A stretch of 64,000 nt of DNA. Source: Leptodactylus fallax. Lineage: Eukaryota; Chordata; Amphibia; Anura; Leptodactylidae. Below the pieces are notes generated by a model. The model did no database searches. It saw only the letters and a program-made list of their open reading frames with translations, and had not been told where the DNA came from. Positions within the stretch are counted from its first letter, which is position 1; every line of letters starts with the position of its first letter. Both the position numbers and the translations under genes were made by a program. Shown here piece by piece: positions 25,191 through 38,419 of this stretch. The DNA lies in assembly GCA_947044405.1 (NCBI GenBank), contig CAMRHE010000115.1:4650001-4714000 (forward strand), read 5' to 3'.

Positions 25191-25490
25191 GAAATGGCGA
25201 ATATGGTCCTCCTTATGGGTTTAAACACTAATAAACACCTTTAAATAAGTGGTAATAACCGCTAAGTATTATTGAATTATTATTGACAATACTGTTTTTA
25301 AAAATGGCCTGCAACTTTATACTGGAAAAAAAATGGCGAATATGGTCCTTTTTATGGGTTTAGACACTAATGAACACCTTTAAATAAGTGATGATAACTG
25401 CTAAGAACTATTGAATTATTATTGACAATACTGTTTTGAAAAATGGCCTGCAACATTATACTGGTAACAAAATGGCGAATATGGTTGTTA
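25180..25490. repeat. Two tandem subterminal repeats of the hAT element
   Basis: Two copies of about 130 bp ('aaaatggcgaatatggtcct ... cctgcaactttatactgg') at about 25188-25325 and 25329-25465 plus the start of a third. Both are inverted relative to 20552-20680. Subterminal repeats in hAT elements commonly serve as transposase-binding sites; that role is inferred here. Confidence 0.7.
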
Positions 25491-26239
25491 TGTCTTTCCC
25501 CACGTTAAAGGCTTTTTTTTTACAGTTACATGCAGGTATTATTGGATGATAATTCAGTTTTCTTTGGCACAATAGTAATGACTAATGTTATGCTTTGGAA
25601 GAACAGTGAATAAGCCCCTTATAATAAACGCCTTTAAAAAGGTGTTTTTACAGATACGTGCAGATATTAGTGTATGATAATTCACAGTTTTTTGCTGTAC
25701 TGCACTGCAAAAGTATTGTTGTGTTCCACCTTGACGACACAGATATGAGTAATGAGCAGCAGTATAACGGCAGTGAGTGCTGCAATGTGAATTATGCTGC
25801 AAATTCTTGCTGTAAATGACCCTGAAACCAGCCCAAATTTTTCTCTCAATTCCTCCCTATGCTTTCCCTACCGTTCTAAGGCTCAGCCTCTTTCCCTGAA
25901 CTTCTATATGTTTTCTAAGTCTTTCCCTAGCTCCTGCCGACGTCTGTCCCTACAGTAAGAGCGATGTGGAATGACTGTACCTAAAATGGCCGAGGGTTTT
26001 TATAGGGCTGTGACATCACAGGTCCTGCTGGCTGCTGATTAGCTGCACGCTTGGCATTGTGGGTGATCCTGCACTCCCAGAGTCCCTTCTCTCTTCTTCT
26101 AACATGTACGGCGACCATTTTATAAAAAAATGCGATTCGATGCATCAAAGTATGAGGAAATCCGGAATAGTGGCGAATCGAAGATTTCCTGAAATTCGGA
26201 TCGAATTCCACTTCTGCAGAATCAATTCGCTCATCTCTA
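25491..26239. other. hAT 3' subterminal region
   Basis: Non-coding end of the hAT element. Blocks such as 'ggtgtttttacagatacgtg' repeat earlier phrases, and the terminal 120 bp ('cgattcgatgcatcaaag ...') mirror the left end with its repeated 'attcg' words. Confidence 0.5.
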
Positions 26240-26263
26240 ATTATTATGTATCACTCTCAAGCT

Positions 26264-26516
26264 TCAGCTGCAGCCGAGAACGATGACATCAGTGCATGGG
26301 GGGTTTGCGGCTAGAGAGATGAAGGAGGTGTGGCTGATACACGCTGGGTAAGCTTCAGAACATTTACTTGTACTGCCTATAGATCCAGTGCACATAAACT
26401 TGGGAAATATGTCCTGAAAAGCAACAGGGGAAGTCAGAGGATCGCAGGAGCAATGGACATTACAAAAAGGGCCGAAACATCTTTTAAACATGAAGTTTGA
26501 GTCTGGAAAACCCCTG
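26264..26516. other. No gene seen
   Basis: No coding region, repeat unit or RNA gene recognised. Confidence 0.35.
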
Positions 26517-26975
26517 TAAGGCTAAGGCCCCATGTTGCGGAAGTGCAATGTTTTTTCTGTTGCGGAAATGCAGCAGAAAAAAAACTCTGTGTTTTATAGT
26601 ACCAGAAAAGTGAGTGAGATTCTGGTTACTCCAATCCACACATTGCAGAAAAAAAATGCTGCAGAAAAGGCATGTCAATTTTACCTGCGGAAATGTTCGC
26701 GTTTTCCCTATAGATTTAATAGGGGGAGACAAATTGCAACAATAGCAAAAAAAACACAATAAAAAATGCAATAAATAAACGTGATCCGCTTTTCAGCATG
26801 TCAATTTTACATGCAGAAATGCTCGCGTTTTCCATATAGATGTAGGCTAAGGCCTCATGTGGCGTTCCGTAGCAAAAAAGCTTCGGCGGAAAGCATCGCG
26901 GTTCTTCCCGCAGAGCTGTGTTTTTTTTTCCACTGCGTTTTTTAGCTGCGTTCCTCAAAGTGGGGCCTTAGCCTA
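26517..26975. repeat. Composite fold-back MITE(s), AGGCTAAGGCCCCATG family
   Basis: Starts 'aaggctaaggccccatgttg' and ends 'gtggggccttagcct', with a second internal start 'aggctaaggcctcatgtgg' at about 26848. The duplicated 'catgtcaattttac' and 'cgcgttttcc' blocks indicate one copy partly inside or next to another. Confidence 0.55.
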
Positions 26976-26999
26976 AGACTGGTACATGATAAACCTGTC

Positions 27000-27320
27000 T
27001 TAGCCCTACATGGCGTAAACAAGGTTTGGCCTCGGTGTTTTACAGTCTAGCGAATCCCATTCACACATTGTGGAAAAATATGTGCAGCGGACACACTGCC
27101 ATTTTCAAAACCGTTGCGGTTTTGGAAATCGCAGCATGTATATTATACCTACGGAAAGGCTGGCGGTTTCCCTATAGGTATACAGGAAGCAGAAAGTTTG
27201 CAGAAGAAACCTCTGGGGACTTTCTGTGAAAGTGCTGCGGCAAAAACCACAATGTGTTGCCGCTGCAGTTTTCCCAACAGCACTTTTTTGCTGTGGCCCA
27301 CTACGTGGGACGTTAGCCTT
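27000..27320. repeat. Fold-back MITE, 'ttccaaaac' family
   Basis: The internal palindrome 'cattttcaaaaccgttgcgg' plus 'ttttggaaatcgcagcatg' and the end 'actacgtgggacgttagcct' match 18945-19192 and 15278-15560. Confidence 0.55.
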
Positions 27321-27324
27321 AGTA

Positions 27325-28119
27325 AATTTCTCCACCCATTATGTTGATCACCTTATATACAAAGGAAAGCTTTATCATTGTCATTTAAAAATTTACCAGG
27401 ATTTAGTAACAAAATGAACAAAAAGACATAACAAAAATCATAAAATCGAAATTATCAATGCATCTAAATTATGCATTGATATATTACATGGTGAAGATCA
27501 GGGGGCCTTATCAGAAGACCTTCCTTTATGCTGTTTGATCTCCTGCTCCCGGCTTGCATAAGGCTTAGTCTCCGTATATCATGTGAATGAACATAAAAAA
27601 ATGAAATGCAAAATTAGAATCCCATATCTGACCAGCTGCTGAGAACACATTGTAGATAATTTTGATCAACAGAGCGTGATAAAAATGGTTGATGTTTTTA
27701 GTCAACAGCTTGTAATTGAAATCACCAAGGAATTGCGTGTGTTTATGGCCCCCACCTCGTAACCTTTCATTAATATTTTTTTTCTCTACACATACTTGTT
27801 AGGTATTTCTATTTTTTTCCCGATTCTGTAGCCACAGAGGAGTCAAGAGTTCAAGGTTTGTTTTTTTTTAGAAACTGGTTTATGCTGTGTGCTAGATATT
27901 CTGTGTTTCCTGGAAAAGATGTTCATGGCTAATTCAATATCATCTCATCATTAGGGATGTGTGAAGAAGTCTGGAGGTTGGTCAAAAGATTTGGAAATCT
28001 GAAACCTTTTTTATGGAGAGAGAACCAGGATGAAGTACTATAAATGTTATATGATAGCAGGTTTTATTAGATTTTTGATATGAAGTATATATAAGGTAGG
28101 GAAACTTATACCAACTCCA
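27325..28119. other. No gene or recognised element
   Basis: AT-rich sequence. No supported feature. Confidence 0.4.
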
Positions 28120-28380
28120 TTAGACTATCCCATGGCAACATTAATGTAAATATAAGATCGGTGGGGACCTCCATTTATCACTAAAATGGGGGTCTAGAAC
28201 ACCCCATTTTGGAACACACCATTTTAAAGGAAATGTAATAGAGTGGGTTGGGTCAGGCATCCAAACTACTGCTCCAAAGTCTATGGGATTGGGTCTGTCA
28301 CATAGACTATGAATAGAGCGGCAGGTTGGATGTTTTGGATCCACATTCACAGTCATACATGTATCACCTACCTCTTTAAG
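28120..28380. repeat. Imperfect fold-back repeat
   Basis: 'aaaatgggggtctagaacac' and 'ccattttggaacacaccatt' lie near a centre, with 'gactttgg'/'ccaaagtc'-type partners. It ends 'ctacctctttaagc', resembling the TTTAAAG-type MITE ends. Confidence 0.35.
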
Positions 28381-28689
28381 CTGGCTTTTGGTTGAGCAGG
28401 TATTCTTTGTTCTAGTTTCTTCTAAAACATTAGGACAGGCTGAAGTTGTATGTTAATGTCAGCCAAAAAAAAGGGAAATAAGTTACTGTCAGACACATCC
28501 AGCCATGTTCATCTCCTGGGAGAAGAAAGGATTGGACATGTTGAAATCCTCAATGCCTTATCCTTTTTGCTCTTCATGGCCAGCTTCCATTCACTACACA
28601 TTTTTGAACAATGTTGGTCACTGCTTCTCCATGGTAACAGACTACAAACAAACCACATGTAGCCTAATCGGTATTTTCTTCTATCTCTC

Positions 28690-28835
28690 CAATATGCCTG
28701 CAACATTTGATACTTTTGTGTTAAAAAGACAAAAATGTTGTAGGCATAATACCTTTATAGGCAAAAATGTACGTTTGCAAGCTTTCAAGGCGCAGAGGTT
28801 CCTTCTTCAGGCATTTCCAAATGAATGAGTGAGAA
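28690..28835 (-). repeat. Penelope-like fragment with hammerhead-like motif
   Basis: On the minus strand CTGAAGA starts at 28810, followed by stem-forming AGG...CCT, GAAA (28786-28783), a minimal GC-TT-GC stem III and A. The base expected to pair with the last A of GAAA is A instead of T, so the core is slightly decayed. A 16-bp inverted repeat 'atgcctgcaacattt'/'aaaatgttgtaggcat' lies at about 28694-28746. Same motif type as 4217-4257. Confidence 0.4.
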
Positions 28836-28839
28836 CACA

Positions 28840-30764
28840 ACATTAGCAAGATGCTACACAGAGGCAATAAGTACATGGGGTGATGTGTAAGTGAGATAAG
28901 GTAGGGTAAGAAAACTGAGGTTATAGGGGTAAGGAGTAATGTACTGTAAGATAATAGGATGTAGAAGACATATGAAAAGTATGACTGCAGTCTGTTATTA
29001 AAGAGATGCACGGGTTTATTATTAATATATAGATTTGCAAAGTTCCTTTTTTATTTAAGATGCATTAAGACATCGATATAATTTTGGATAGCTGAAATAG
29101 AGATCAAAAGTAGATGGTTCAAATAATCTGAAACATAAAAAATGTATATACTGTATGCACATTCTATGTTACTGTAAAGTATGGAAAAAAACTAAAATTA
29201 CACGGTTTCCACAAAGTGTGTATATTGAAACCCTATAGAAATATTTGAAGGGATATTCCAATAATTAACCGGTATGACATGTCAATCAACCTGCTGGGAA
29301 CTCTGTGATTTCAGGTTTTCATGGAAACAAAAGCACACGTAAGAGTAATGGAAACCAGGGTATGAGAATGATCATAGGTTATGACAACTGTAATGACTTG
29401 GATCGGAATTGTGCATGTCTATATGATTGAAATACCATAAAGGTCAGTCATAGGAAAGCCCTTTGAAGGATCTGAGCATTACCCCCTTTCCGATAGATTT
29501 TCTATAATTATGCACCAGTGAATGAATGCAAATAACTTGTAATTATCTCCTGATATCAGTCTTTGGATTCCCTCATGATTTGTCATAGTAATTGTAATCT
29601 ATCTCATTGGCTAGTACAGGATGCTAATATATATAGCGAAGTCAATTATAGGAACACAACCCATCTCCTAATGATCAGTGCCAGGCATGTTCTTATATAC
29701 GTCAGTAATGCAAGCTTTGTTTAGTTTGCTTCACTTTACTCTGACTCACCGTCCATGATATATAATACTGAAGCAATATAGTGTAATCGAACCTTTATTC
29801 AATACTAATTGCACCTACCATTGGCACTTGGTTGTCAGGTATAGAAATGCCTTAGAGAACAAAGGTTACTTTAAATCTATGCTTCTTACTTCTCTTAGAT
29901 AATATTGATTCATAGCCTGTCTAAAAAAGTTATTACTGTTTGGTATTGCAGTCATTGTGGATGCTGGGTTAAGCCTAGAAACAAGAATTTTGAAGTCCTT
30001 TTGAGTGTAGGAACTTTATTTTAGCAACTGGATTATTTTACAGAGGTAACTATTAGACAATAATCTAATGGTAAACTTTACAATGGGTTTCGGTGCAAAA
30101 GTCAAGTAATGCAGTGACATGGGTATTGTGGTTCAATAATATACAGCGGAGAGAAATACAAGACGAATTGAAAAATATTATATTGTACATTAGTGTTGCA
30201 TAATACGGGCATATAATGCTGAAATCATACTGACATATGGTGACAAACAACAGCTCTATACATAAAGTAATATCTAAATGATAGTGCTGTATAACTAACA
30301 TTAAATGTGCTGGTGGTCACAAGCATTGGGTGTCAAAGCATTGATAGACACTATATAAATCCCATACCCCTAAAGGTGGCCATACCATCAATAGCTGCTA
30401 GGCTAATCTTATTCAGCAAATTTCTATTTCTCCATGCCAAGTTTGTGTGCATCCTCAGTGGAGAAAGGGGAATATACTTCTGCTGGTGGCTTATCTCCAT
30501 TGCTCCTTCTAAGCCTCAGAGTGGTTAGGGAGATGGGCAACATCCCATCAAAAGTGGACAAAGTGGATGAATAAAAGATTTTTGCTGGTAACACCCATTG
30601 ATTACAGTGGATGCCCCCACCAGTTCTATACAGTGCACTCTCTATATCACAATAAAATGACCTCTTATGCTCCCCACACAGTAAACTGCCCCCTTTATAC
30701 TTCGCAAAATATATAATCCCCCTTTGTACTCCTGACACAGTATATTGTCCCCTTCATGTAAAAA
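28840..30764. other. No gene; one MITE-like piece
   Basis: About 30372-30570 contains 'ctaaaggtggccatacc' and 'agtggagaaaggggaatata' phrases like those at 9160-9290 and 49775-49900, a dispersed fold-back family. Otherwise AT-rich with no supported gene. Confidence 0.35.
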
Positions 30765-31025
30765 ATAAAAAAACATTCATACTCATTTTCCATTACTTCT
30801 TTGGTCCTCCTCGCAGCATCTAGCACTCTCCTGTGATGTCATCAGTCTAGGGGTCACGACTGAGGCCTGTAATTGGTCCACCAGCGATCTTATGGGCATG
30901 CCAGGGGTCATGACATTTTAGTTTGTACTAGACAAATCTCCATTTGTTCGGTTTCATAAAAAAACAAACAACTTTGAATATCTGGGTCGAATCCGACTCG
31001 GTATGAACCGATTTGCCCAACTCTA
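30765..31025. repeat. hAT-MITE fragment
   Basis: Interior phrases 'ctcctcgcagcatctagcac', 'tctcctgtgatgtcat' and the end 'atttgcccaactcta' match the 7850-8315 element in inverted or direct form. No coding capacity. Confidence 0.45.
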
Positions 31026-31678
31026 CTCAACACCTGGGAGTGGGGAGCAGAACAGTAAGTAATGAATCCAGATCACCGTTCACTCCCCAGGGTGCCTGTC
31101 ACTCAAATAAGTACTAATGGTAGTGCTCAATGTACTTTTAATTTCTCAGGACAGCCTGTTTAGCCACTCGAGCAATTTCTAAAAAATGCAGGAACTGGCA
31201 GATACCAGACAGCAATAGAGCAAGCTACAGTACCTAAATTTCACACAATGCTGGGAGATAGGACTAAGGCTACCCAAATGTCTTTGACCAGAGCCTGCCA
31301 TAAAGCCGGTTGGATTTATGCAGAATTTGGACCCAGGTTTTCACTCCAGAAATTTAGTGCAAGAAATAGATGCTCTGCAATTGGAAATCAAACCAGAACT
31401 CACAACAATACTTACTAGGCAGATGAAAACAGGAGAGCAGAATCAAAAGATTAAAGGTATCCAGGCCAAGGTCAATCCAAGAGTTCACAGTCAGAAGACA
31501 AGGTGGCATTTGGAAAACAAGCCAAGTTCAGTGTAATAGCAAAACAAACAGGTATGCGCAGAGCTCAAGAGCCTAACTAGTATTAATTAACTGCTAATTG
31601 GTTGGTTCAGTATAACAGAGCTTCATGTGTTGGCATGACGAACTTAAGGAAACAGTAGCAAGCAGTGCTGCATATTAA
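31026..31678. other. No gene or recognised element
   Basis: The frame at 31318-31536 (72 codons) has no recognisable domain. Nothing else is supported. Confidence 0.35.
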
Positions 31679-32145
31679 AGGAATTCTATCATTGAGAAAC
31701 CCATTTTTCACTAACACCATGTTGGAATAGCCTTTAGAAAGGCAATTCTTCTCCTACCTTTATTTTTCTGCTACGCGTCGCCATTTCTGAGAATTTTTGT
31801 TTTTCTTCTTTATGCAAATGAGTCTTCAGAAAGCACAGGGGGCATTCCCTGTGCTCAATGAAGATGCTCTTTCGAAGATCCAGCACCACCTCTCTCTTCT
31901 GCTGACGCCTCTCTGCCGCGTCATCAGCCGCTGAGTCTCTTCGGGATTCAAATGCGCAGTCGCAGTCAGCTCTGTCCAACACAAAATGGCAGAGCCGACT
32001 GAGCGGGATTTGAATCCCGAACAGAGACTCAGCGGCTGATGATGCGGCAGAAAAATAAAGGTAGGAGAAGAATTGCCTTTCTAAAGGCTATTCCAACGTG
32101 GTGTTAGTGAAAAATGGGTTTCCCAATGATAGAATCCTAAGATTC
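31679..32145. mobile_element. Fold-back MITE, 'ggaattctatcattgag' ends
   Basis: The left arm 'attctatcattgagaaaccc' to about 31775 is the reverse complement of about 32050-32140 ('gggtttcccaatgatagaat'), giving arms of about 95 bp. The middle has a second palindrome: 'tcatcagccgctgagtctct' at 31922 against 'gagactcagcggctgatga' at 32024. Non-coding. Confidence 0.7.
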
Positions 32146-32441
32146 CTAACACAAGTTTAAAGTAAGAATGACGCACATGGCTGTGAATGGGTATTCATCC
32201 TCACTGAGTGGAGCACTCTAGAAGGTGTGCAGATGTACAGGTGTGTGCCTTATCGGGACTAATTCTTATCTCCCTTGTGAACAAATAATTGGGCAGGTTT
32301 ACAGTATATTCAAAATCCTTTTTCTTCTCTAACAACTGCTGAAGCACTGGTCAAATATCTGATACACATTTGATGGTTGGTCTATTCCACCAAAAGTGGC
32401 CTGTTTAGTCTAAATTAGTCTGACATGAACATGCAGCTTAA

Positions 32442-32849
32442 AGGGGTTGTCCTGTTATGGACACTTCTCCCCTAACCACAGGACAGGGAATAAATGTCCA
32501 ATCACTGGGGGACCAATCGCTGGGTCCCCCAATGATCAGGAGGAGGGGGGGGGGGCAAAAGTCCCCCTAAGGCCTCCTTGTCAATGGAGTGTCAGTGTGC
32601 TTGAATGACTGGTGCTCCATTCACTTCTATGGGGCTGTGGACACACTGCAGTCCCGGCAGCTCCATAGAAGTGAATGAAGCATTGCTCACACAAGCGCAC
32701 TGGCACTCCATTATCAAGGAGGCTTTAGGGGACTTTTGGTTCCCCATCCTCCTAATCACTGGGGGACCCAGCGATTGGTCCCCCAGTAATCGGACACTTA
32801 TCCCCTGTACTGTGGATAGGGAAGAAGTGCCCATAAGGGGGAAACCCCT
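32442..32849. mobile_element. Fold-back MITE with TTAA flanks (piggyBac-like)
   Basis: TTAA lies immediately outside both ends (32438-32441, 32850-32853) and the terminal repeats read AGGGGTT inward. Long imperfect arms include 'atcactgggggaccaatcgc'/'gcgattggtcccccagtaat' and 'gctccattcacttctatgg'/'ccatagaagtgaatg'. TTAA target choice is the hallmark of piggyBac elements, so that family is inferred. A G10 run lies near 32546. A partial relative is at 54419-54705. Confidence 0.65.
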
Positions 32850-32859
32850 TTAAGGCTGG

Positions 32860-34364
32860 CTTTAAACAATTTGGCATTGGCATACAAAAGTAGCAATTGC
32901 CATCTGAGCAAATAGCATGCTATTATGAGTATTGCAGCAAGCTAGGCTAATAGCATTAATACATTTATTATTAGAATAGCATGCTGTGCAAATTGTTTAG
33001 TGTGCTGTTGCCCAATACTCAGAGTAATGCTTCTGTATATACTTCTGAAAACGTAATTAAATTAAAGCTTTAGATCTGAGACATTGTCTTAAATACCGTA
33101 AATTCTAGACAAAGAGAAGACAAAACACATATTATTATTACCTGAATGCATAAGTTCAATGTAGGCATGTTCTAGAATATTATGACCATGTCTTCAAAAG
33201 TCATTTCCCATCATGTCTAAATCGAGCAACAGCACCAGTTGAAGCCAGTTGCTATCTGCAGGTGCAGCTGTCAGTCAAGTGTCCTAAAACGAGGTTTCCT
33301 CGGGCTAGGTCTCATTATTATGGAGATTATAGTACTATGCAAAATATCCATGCAGTATAATAAATTATATTCAATAAAAAAGGTGAAGTCTCAGGGGGAT
33401 TTATTTCAAGGTTTTGGCACTGGGACAAGAACATTTCATTTTTTGCACCCCTATCCTTTTGCTTTTTCAGGCTTAGATTAGTTACAGCATTATTTGCTAG
33501 CTTGGTGGTGCCATTGGAACTGGGCACCTTGTGCACATTTATGCCTCCCATGAAGAAGAACTTTAGTGTACCTTTAAGAGGCACAACATGCTTAACGGTT
33601 TCAATACCTAAATGAGGCATAGTCTTCATAGTGTGAGTGTGCACAAGGTGGAAACATTTCTTAACATTTTAGATCAAACACATTAAAAGAATGTTAAAAA
33701 TTCTGGTAACTTCTGTTCTTTGGTAGCTGTTAATCTCACATAAGCAACAACCAGATTATGATACTTCACAAAATTTCACACAAAGCTTTCAATGTCTGCT
33801 ATATGTCTGATGACATTTTCTCTATCACGCAGACCCTGCTCTCAAGTGCTTTATCTTTCCACTGCAGTACCTGAAACTTAAGGGCTCTCTCTATGTCTGT
33901 CACAGACCCAGCATCTCAAAAATTCTGTCCACTCATATGTTTCCTCTTAGAATCACCATCCAGTAGACAATGTCACTACAGGACAACCAGACCACACCAT
34001 AGGTCCTCTCCATATTTTTAGACAATAGGTAGCTTTCACACCAGAGTTTGGCCCTCAAAGCACCCACATTACTATGTGAGGCACAAAGAGGGCTACAATT
34101 ACTGCTTAGGCCACCAGGGGGACATTATTACTATCAGGGCACTATAAGAAAATTTGTGTAAAGAAATTCTGCAGAGAAGAGTCATAGCAGGAAGTCGTCT
34201 GGGAGGTCTGGGCCAGATGGAGAGCAAAAGGGGAAGTCATCAACTACAATCTAAGAATGACACCTGCGAGTCACTGTATGTAACTGTATTGTTATCACTT
34301 ATGCTAGAGTGACTGTGTAGAACTAATATCTATCACAATACTGTCATTTTATGGTTGTAATATT
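32860..34364. other. No gene or recognised element
   Basis: Frames at 33239-33481 and 33327-33644 overlap on opposite strands and show no domain. About 34130-34330 reads like a dispersed repeat but I cannot name it. Confidence 0.35.
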
Positions 34365-34728
34365 GGCTCCCACAGAGCCCTGATCTCAACATCATCCAGT
34401 CTGTCTGGGATTACATGAAGACACAGAAGGATTGGAGCAAGCCTACATCTACAGAAGATCTGTGCTTAGTTCTACAAGATGTTTGGAACAACCTACCTGC
34501 CAAGTTCCTTCAAAAACTGTCTGCAAGTGTATCTAGAAGAGCTGATGGAAGACAAAGGACGGTCACACCAAATATTGATGGGATTTAGATTTCTCTTTTG
34601 TTCATTCACTTTTTTGTTGCATTTTGTTACTTGACAAAAATAAACTATTATCATTTCTATTTTTCAAAGCATTCTTAATTGAAAGCAGGAATTTTCCCAT
34701 ATCTGCCTAAAACATTTGCACAGTACTG
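34365..34728 (+). mobile_element. Tc1 relic: C-terminal transposase and right end
   Basis: Plus-strand translation from about 34370 gives P-D-L-N-I-I-Q-S-V-W-D (the [11 protein letters not shown] motif with the catalytic E changed to Q), then WNNLPAKFLQKL, the usual Tc1 C-terminal tract. The right terminal repeat ends 'aacatttgcacagtactg' followed by TA (34729-34730). The rest is missing. It is a different family from the two intact copies. Confidence 0.75.
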
Positions 34729-34730
34729 TA

Positions 34731-35842
34731 TACAGACACCAGCAGCATCACTGGGACTATCAACATACTAATATGCCCCAGAACGCTACTGTAAGGCATC
34801 AATGTCTGTCATTCAGCCAACCTACAAAATAGAAGAACATATATAAAGCAGCTTTAAAAGTTGGAAAGATAAATGCAAGTGTATCTATTTACATATGAAT
34901 GTGGCAATGAATGGGAGAATGAAGATGAAAGGAACATTACCTGCCTGTATGAGTCCATTGTTGATAATCTTTGAAGAAACTTCATACTGACAATTTTTAT
35001 AACAATGTATCTGTATTCAGGAGCGAAACCGTAGAAAACAAAAACTTGTCTCAGTTTCTATAGGCACTTCACAATTTAGAATACAAACCCTGAATGCTTG
35101 AGAATTGCCAGAGATGAAATTTAGATGTCATATTTGGTAATTGTCATGGCATGTCATGTTCTAAGTAATCTCTGAAATTTCCTAATGACAAACATAGCTG
35201 AACACTTTTTACTGACAAGTATAGCGCTGTAGCTACCTTCTTGGTAACATGACAGGTACTTAGGACCCAGCAAAATTGTCAGCCATGCATAATATCCATA
35301 TTTTATTGTTAATAATGTCTTTTGTTCGGCTTTTTTGACTGACCGCTGTAAGTGTAAGAACAGTGAAGCAGAATCTGAGATTGTAGGCTACAATTTACTC
35401 TGATGGCTATGCATATTATAGCTGAACTATAGTGCAAGAGGCTGAAGTCCAGGTACTCAAATGAAGCAGTAGCCCCACTAAGATTGCATTTTTAAGACAA
35501 GAAAAAGATGTACATTGTACATTTAAGGTCTGGTTTTTATGCATATTTATTCTTATGCCCATGCCGCTGTAATTTGGCTTTATAGAGGAGTTTTATATCT
35601 AGTGCCAAGAACAGTGTGGCATATCGTAAAGATAAATTAGAGAAATATTTCCTAAATAAAAATATTTTAAAAGGAATATATTGACACTTATTTATTAAAA
35701 CCAGATATGTTCTAATCTTCTTTTATGTTCTGATTCTAGATTTTTTTTTATTCTAATTTTTGTACATGATTATGGGGGCATTTAGTGATATACTTTACAA
35801 CATAGTCTTGGCTATAGACAGCAATAGTCTGAAGCCGGCTCA
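34731..35842. other. No gene or recognised element
   Basis: AT-rich sequence with no supported feature. Confidence 0.4.
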
Positions 35843-36200
35843 GGGTGGGTTCACACTTGCGGCGGCACTCCGTCCGCCGCGAATCCGACCTAAATGTTGG
35901 AAAACTGGATAGGCACTGGATAGGAAAAGGTTTGCGACGCTTTGCTTAAATCCCCATTCACTTCTATGGGTTTTTATAGCAATGCATGGGTGTGCGCTTA
36001 CGCCCTCTGCGCCATGAAAACGGCTTCGCAGCACAGAGGGTGTAAGCGCACACCCACGCATTGCTTTAAAAACCCATTCAAGTGAATGGGGTTTTAAGCA
36101 AAGCGTCGCAAACCTTTCCCAATCCAGTCCCTATCCAGTTTTCCAACATTTAGGTCGGATTCGCGGCGGACAGAATGCCGCCGCAAATGTGAACCCACCC
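35843..36200. mobile_element. Near-perfect palindromic MITE with TCA flanks
   Basis: The ends 'gggtgggttcacacttgcgg' and its complement at 36181-36200 open arms of about 165 bp that pair with few mismatches around the centre near 36020 ('cggcttcgcagcacagaggg' against 'ccctctgcgccatg'). TCA flanks both sides (35840-35842, 36201-36203). Non-coding; a transcript would be one long hairpin. Confidence 0.7.
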
Positions 36201-36239
36201 TCATTGAGGTCTATAGGAGAGTTTTGTACACATGATCTG

Positions 36240-36570
36240 TGCAAGAATAGGGAGTAGATAAGCTGTCAGTAGTAGATACAATGATGGGTCAAAGATGTTA
36301 TCTATACAGATGTTATTGTCTATTGTAATCATGTCTGTGATGTAAATGACATGACTGCTGCAAAGAAAATCCCTACATAACCGGCACGTGTCAGTCTAAT
36401 ATTAGGCTTAGTCAGTATGAAAATTGCAGGATGTAGCCATTGTTTAATATAGATAGTGGCATGGAAAATTAAAAATAAAATGATCAAAAATTCTTAAAAC
36501 ACATGTTTAACATACAAACTTGTTTTAAAAAATAGGCTATGTTTTGTGACACATTTCCTTCAAGGAGGCT
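36240..36570. repeat. MITE-like repeat, relative of 4445-4990
   Basis: Shares 'gactgctgcaaagaaa', 'acgtgtcagt' and the terminal 'tgtgacacatttccttcaag' block with the 4445-4990 element. Confidence 0.45.
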
Positions 36571-36781
36571 TTCCTGATTTGTCCTATGGGATCCCATCAC
36601 ATTCTTACTATACAGCTCATGTACATAGTTCTACTATATGATGCAGCTAAGCACTTGACAGACTGCAATTCACAACCCATCCATCAGGTGGCCACATATA
36701 CATACTTAGGATAGACAATATGTGACACATTATCACAAAATCATGTTGTTTTGAAAAGCTGTTTATCTCATGACACACATA

Positions 36782-38416
<1,635 letters not shown>

Positions 38417-38419
38417 TAT

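Larger units (their letters stand above)
19747..26239 (+). mobile_element. Old autonomous hAT element, nested and broken
   Basis: The left end 'tagagatgagcaaatt' (19747) and right end, read in reverse, 'tagagatgagcgaatt' (26239) form the terminal inverted repeat. The 8-bp target duplication ATTATTAT is exact (19739-19746 and 26240-26247). Inside lie subterminal inverted repeats (20552-20680 against two tandem copies at 25180-25460), a 36-bp minisatellite (about 20210-20455), a BED finger and hAT transposase remnants. Two foreign insertions are nested inside: an L2-like LINE tail (21207-22088) and a Tc1 fragment (23846-24460). The 6.5-kb length fits an autonomous element plus these insertions. 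Confidence 0.85.
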
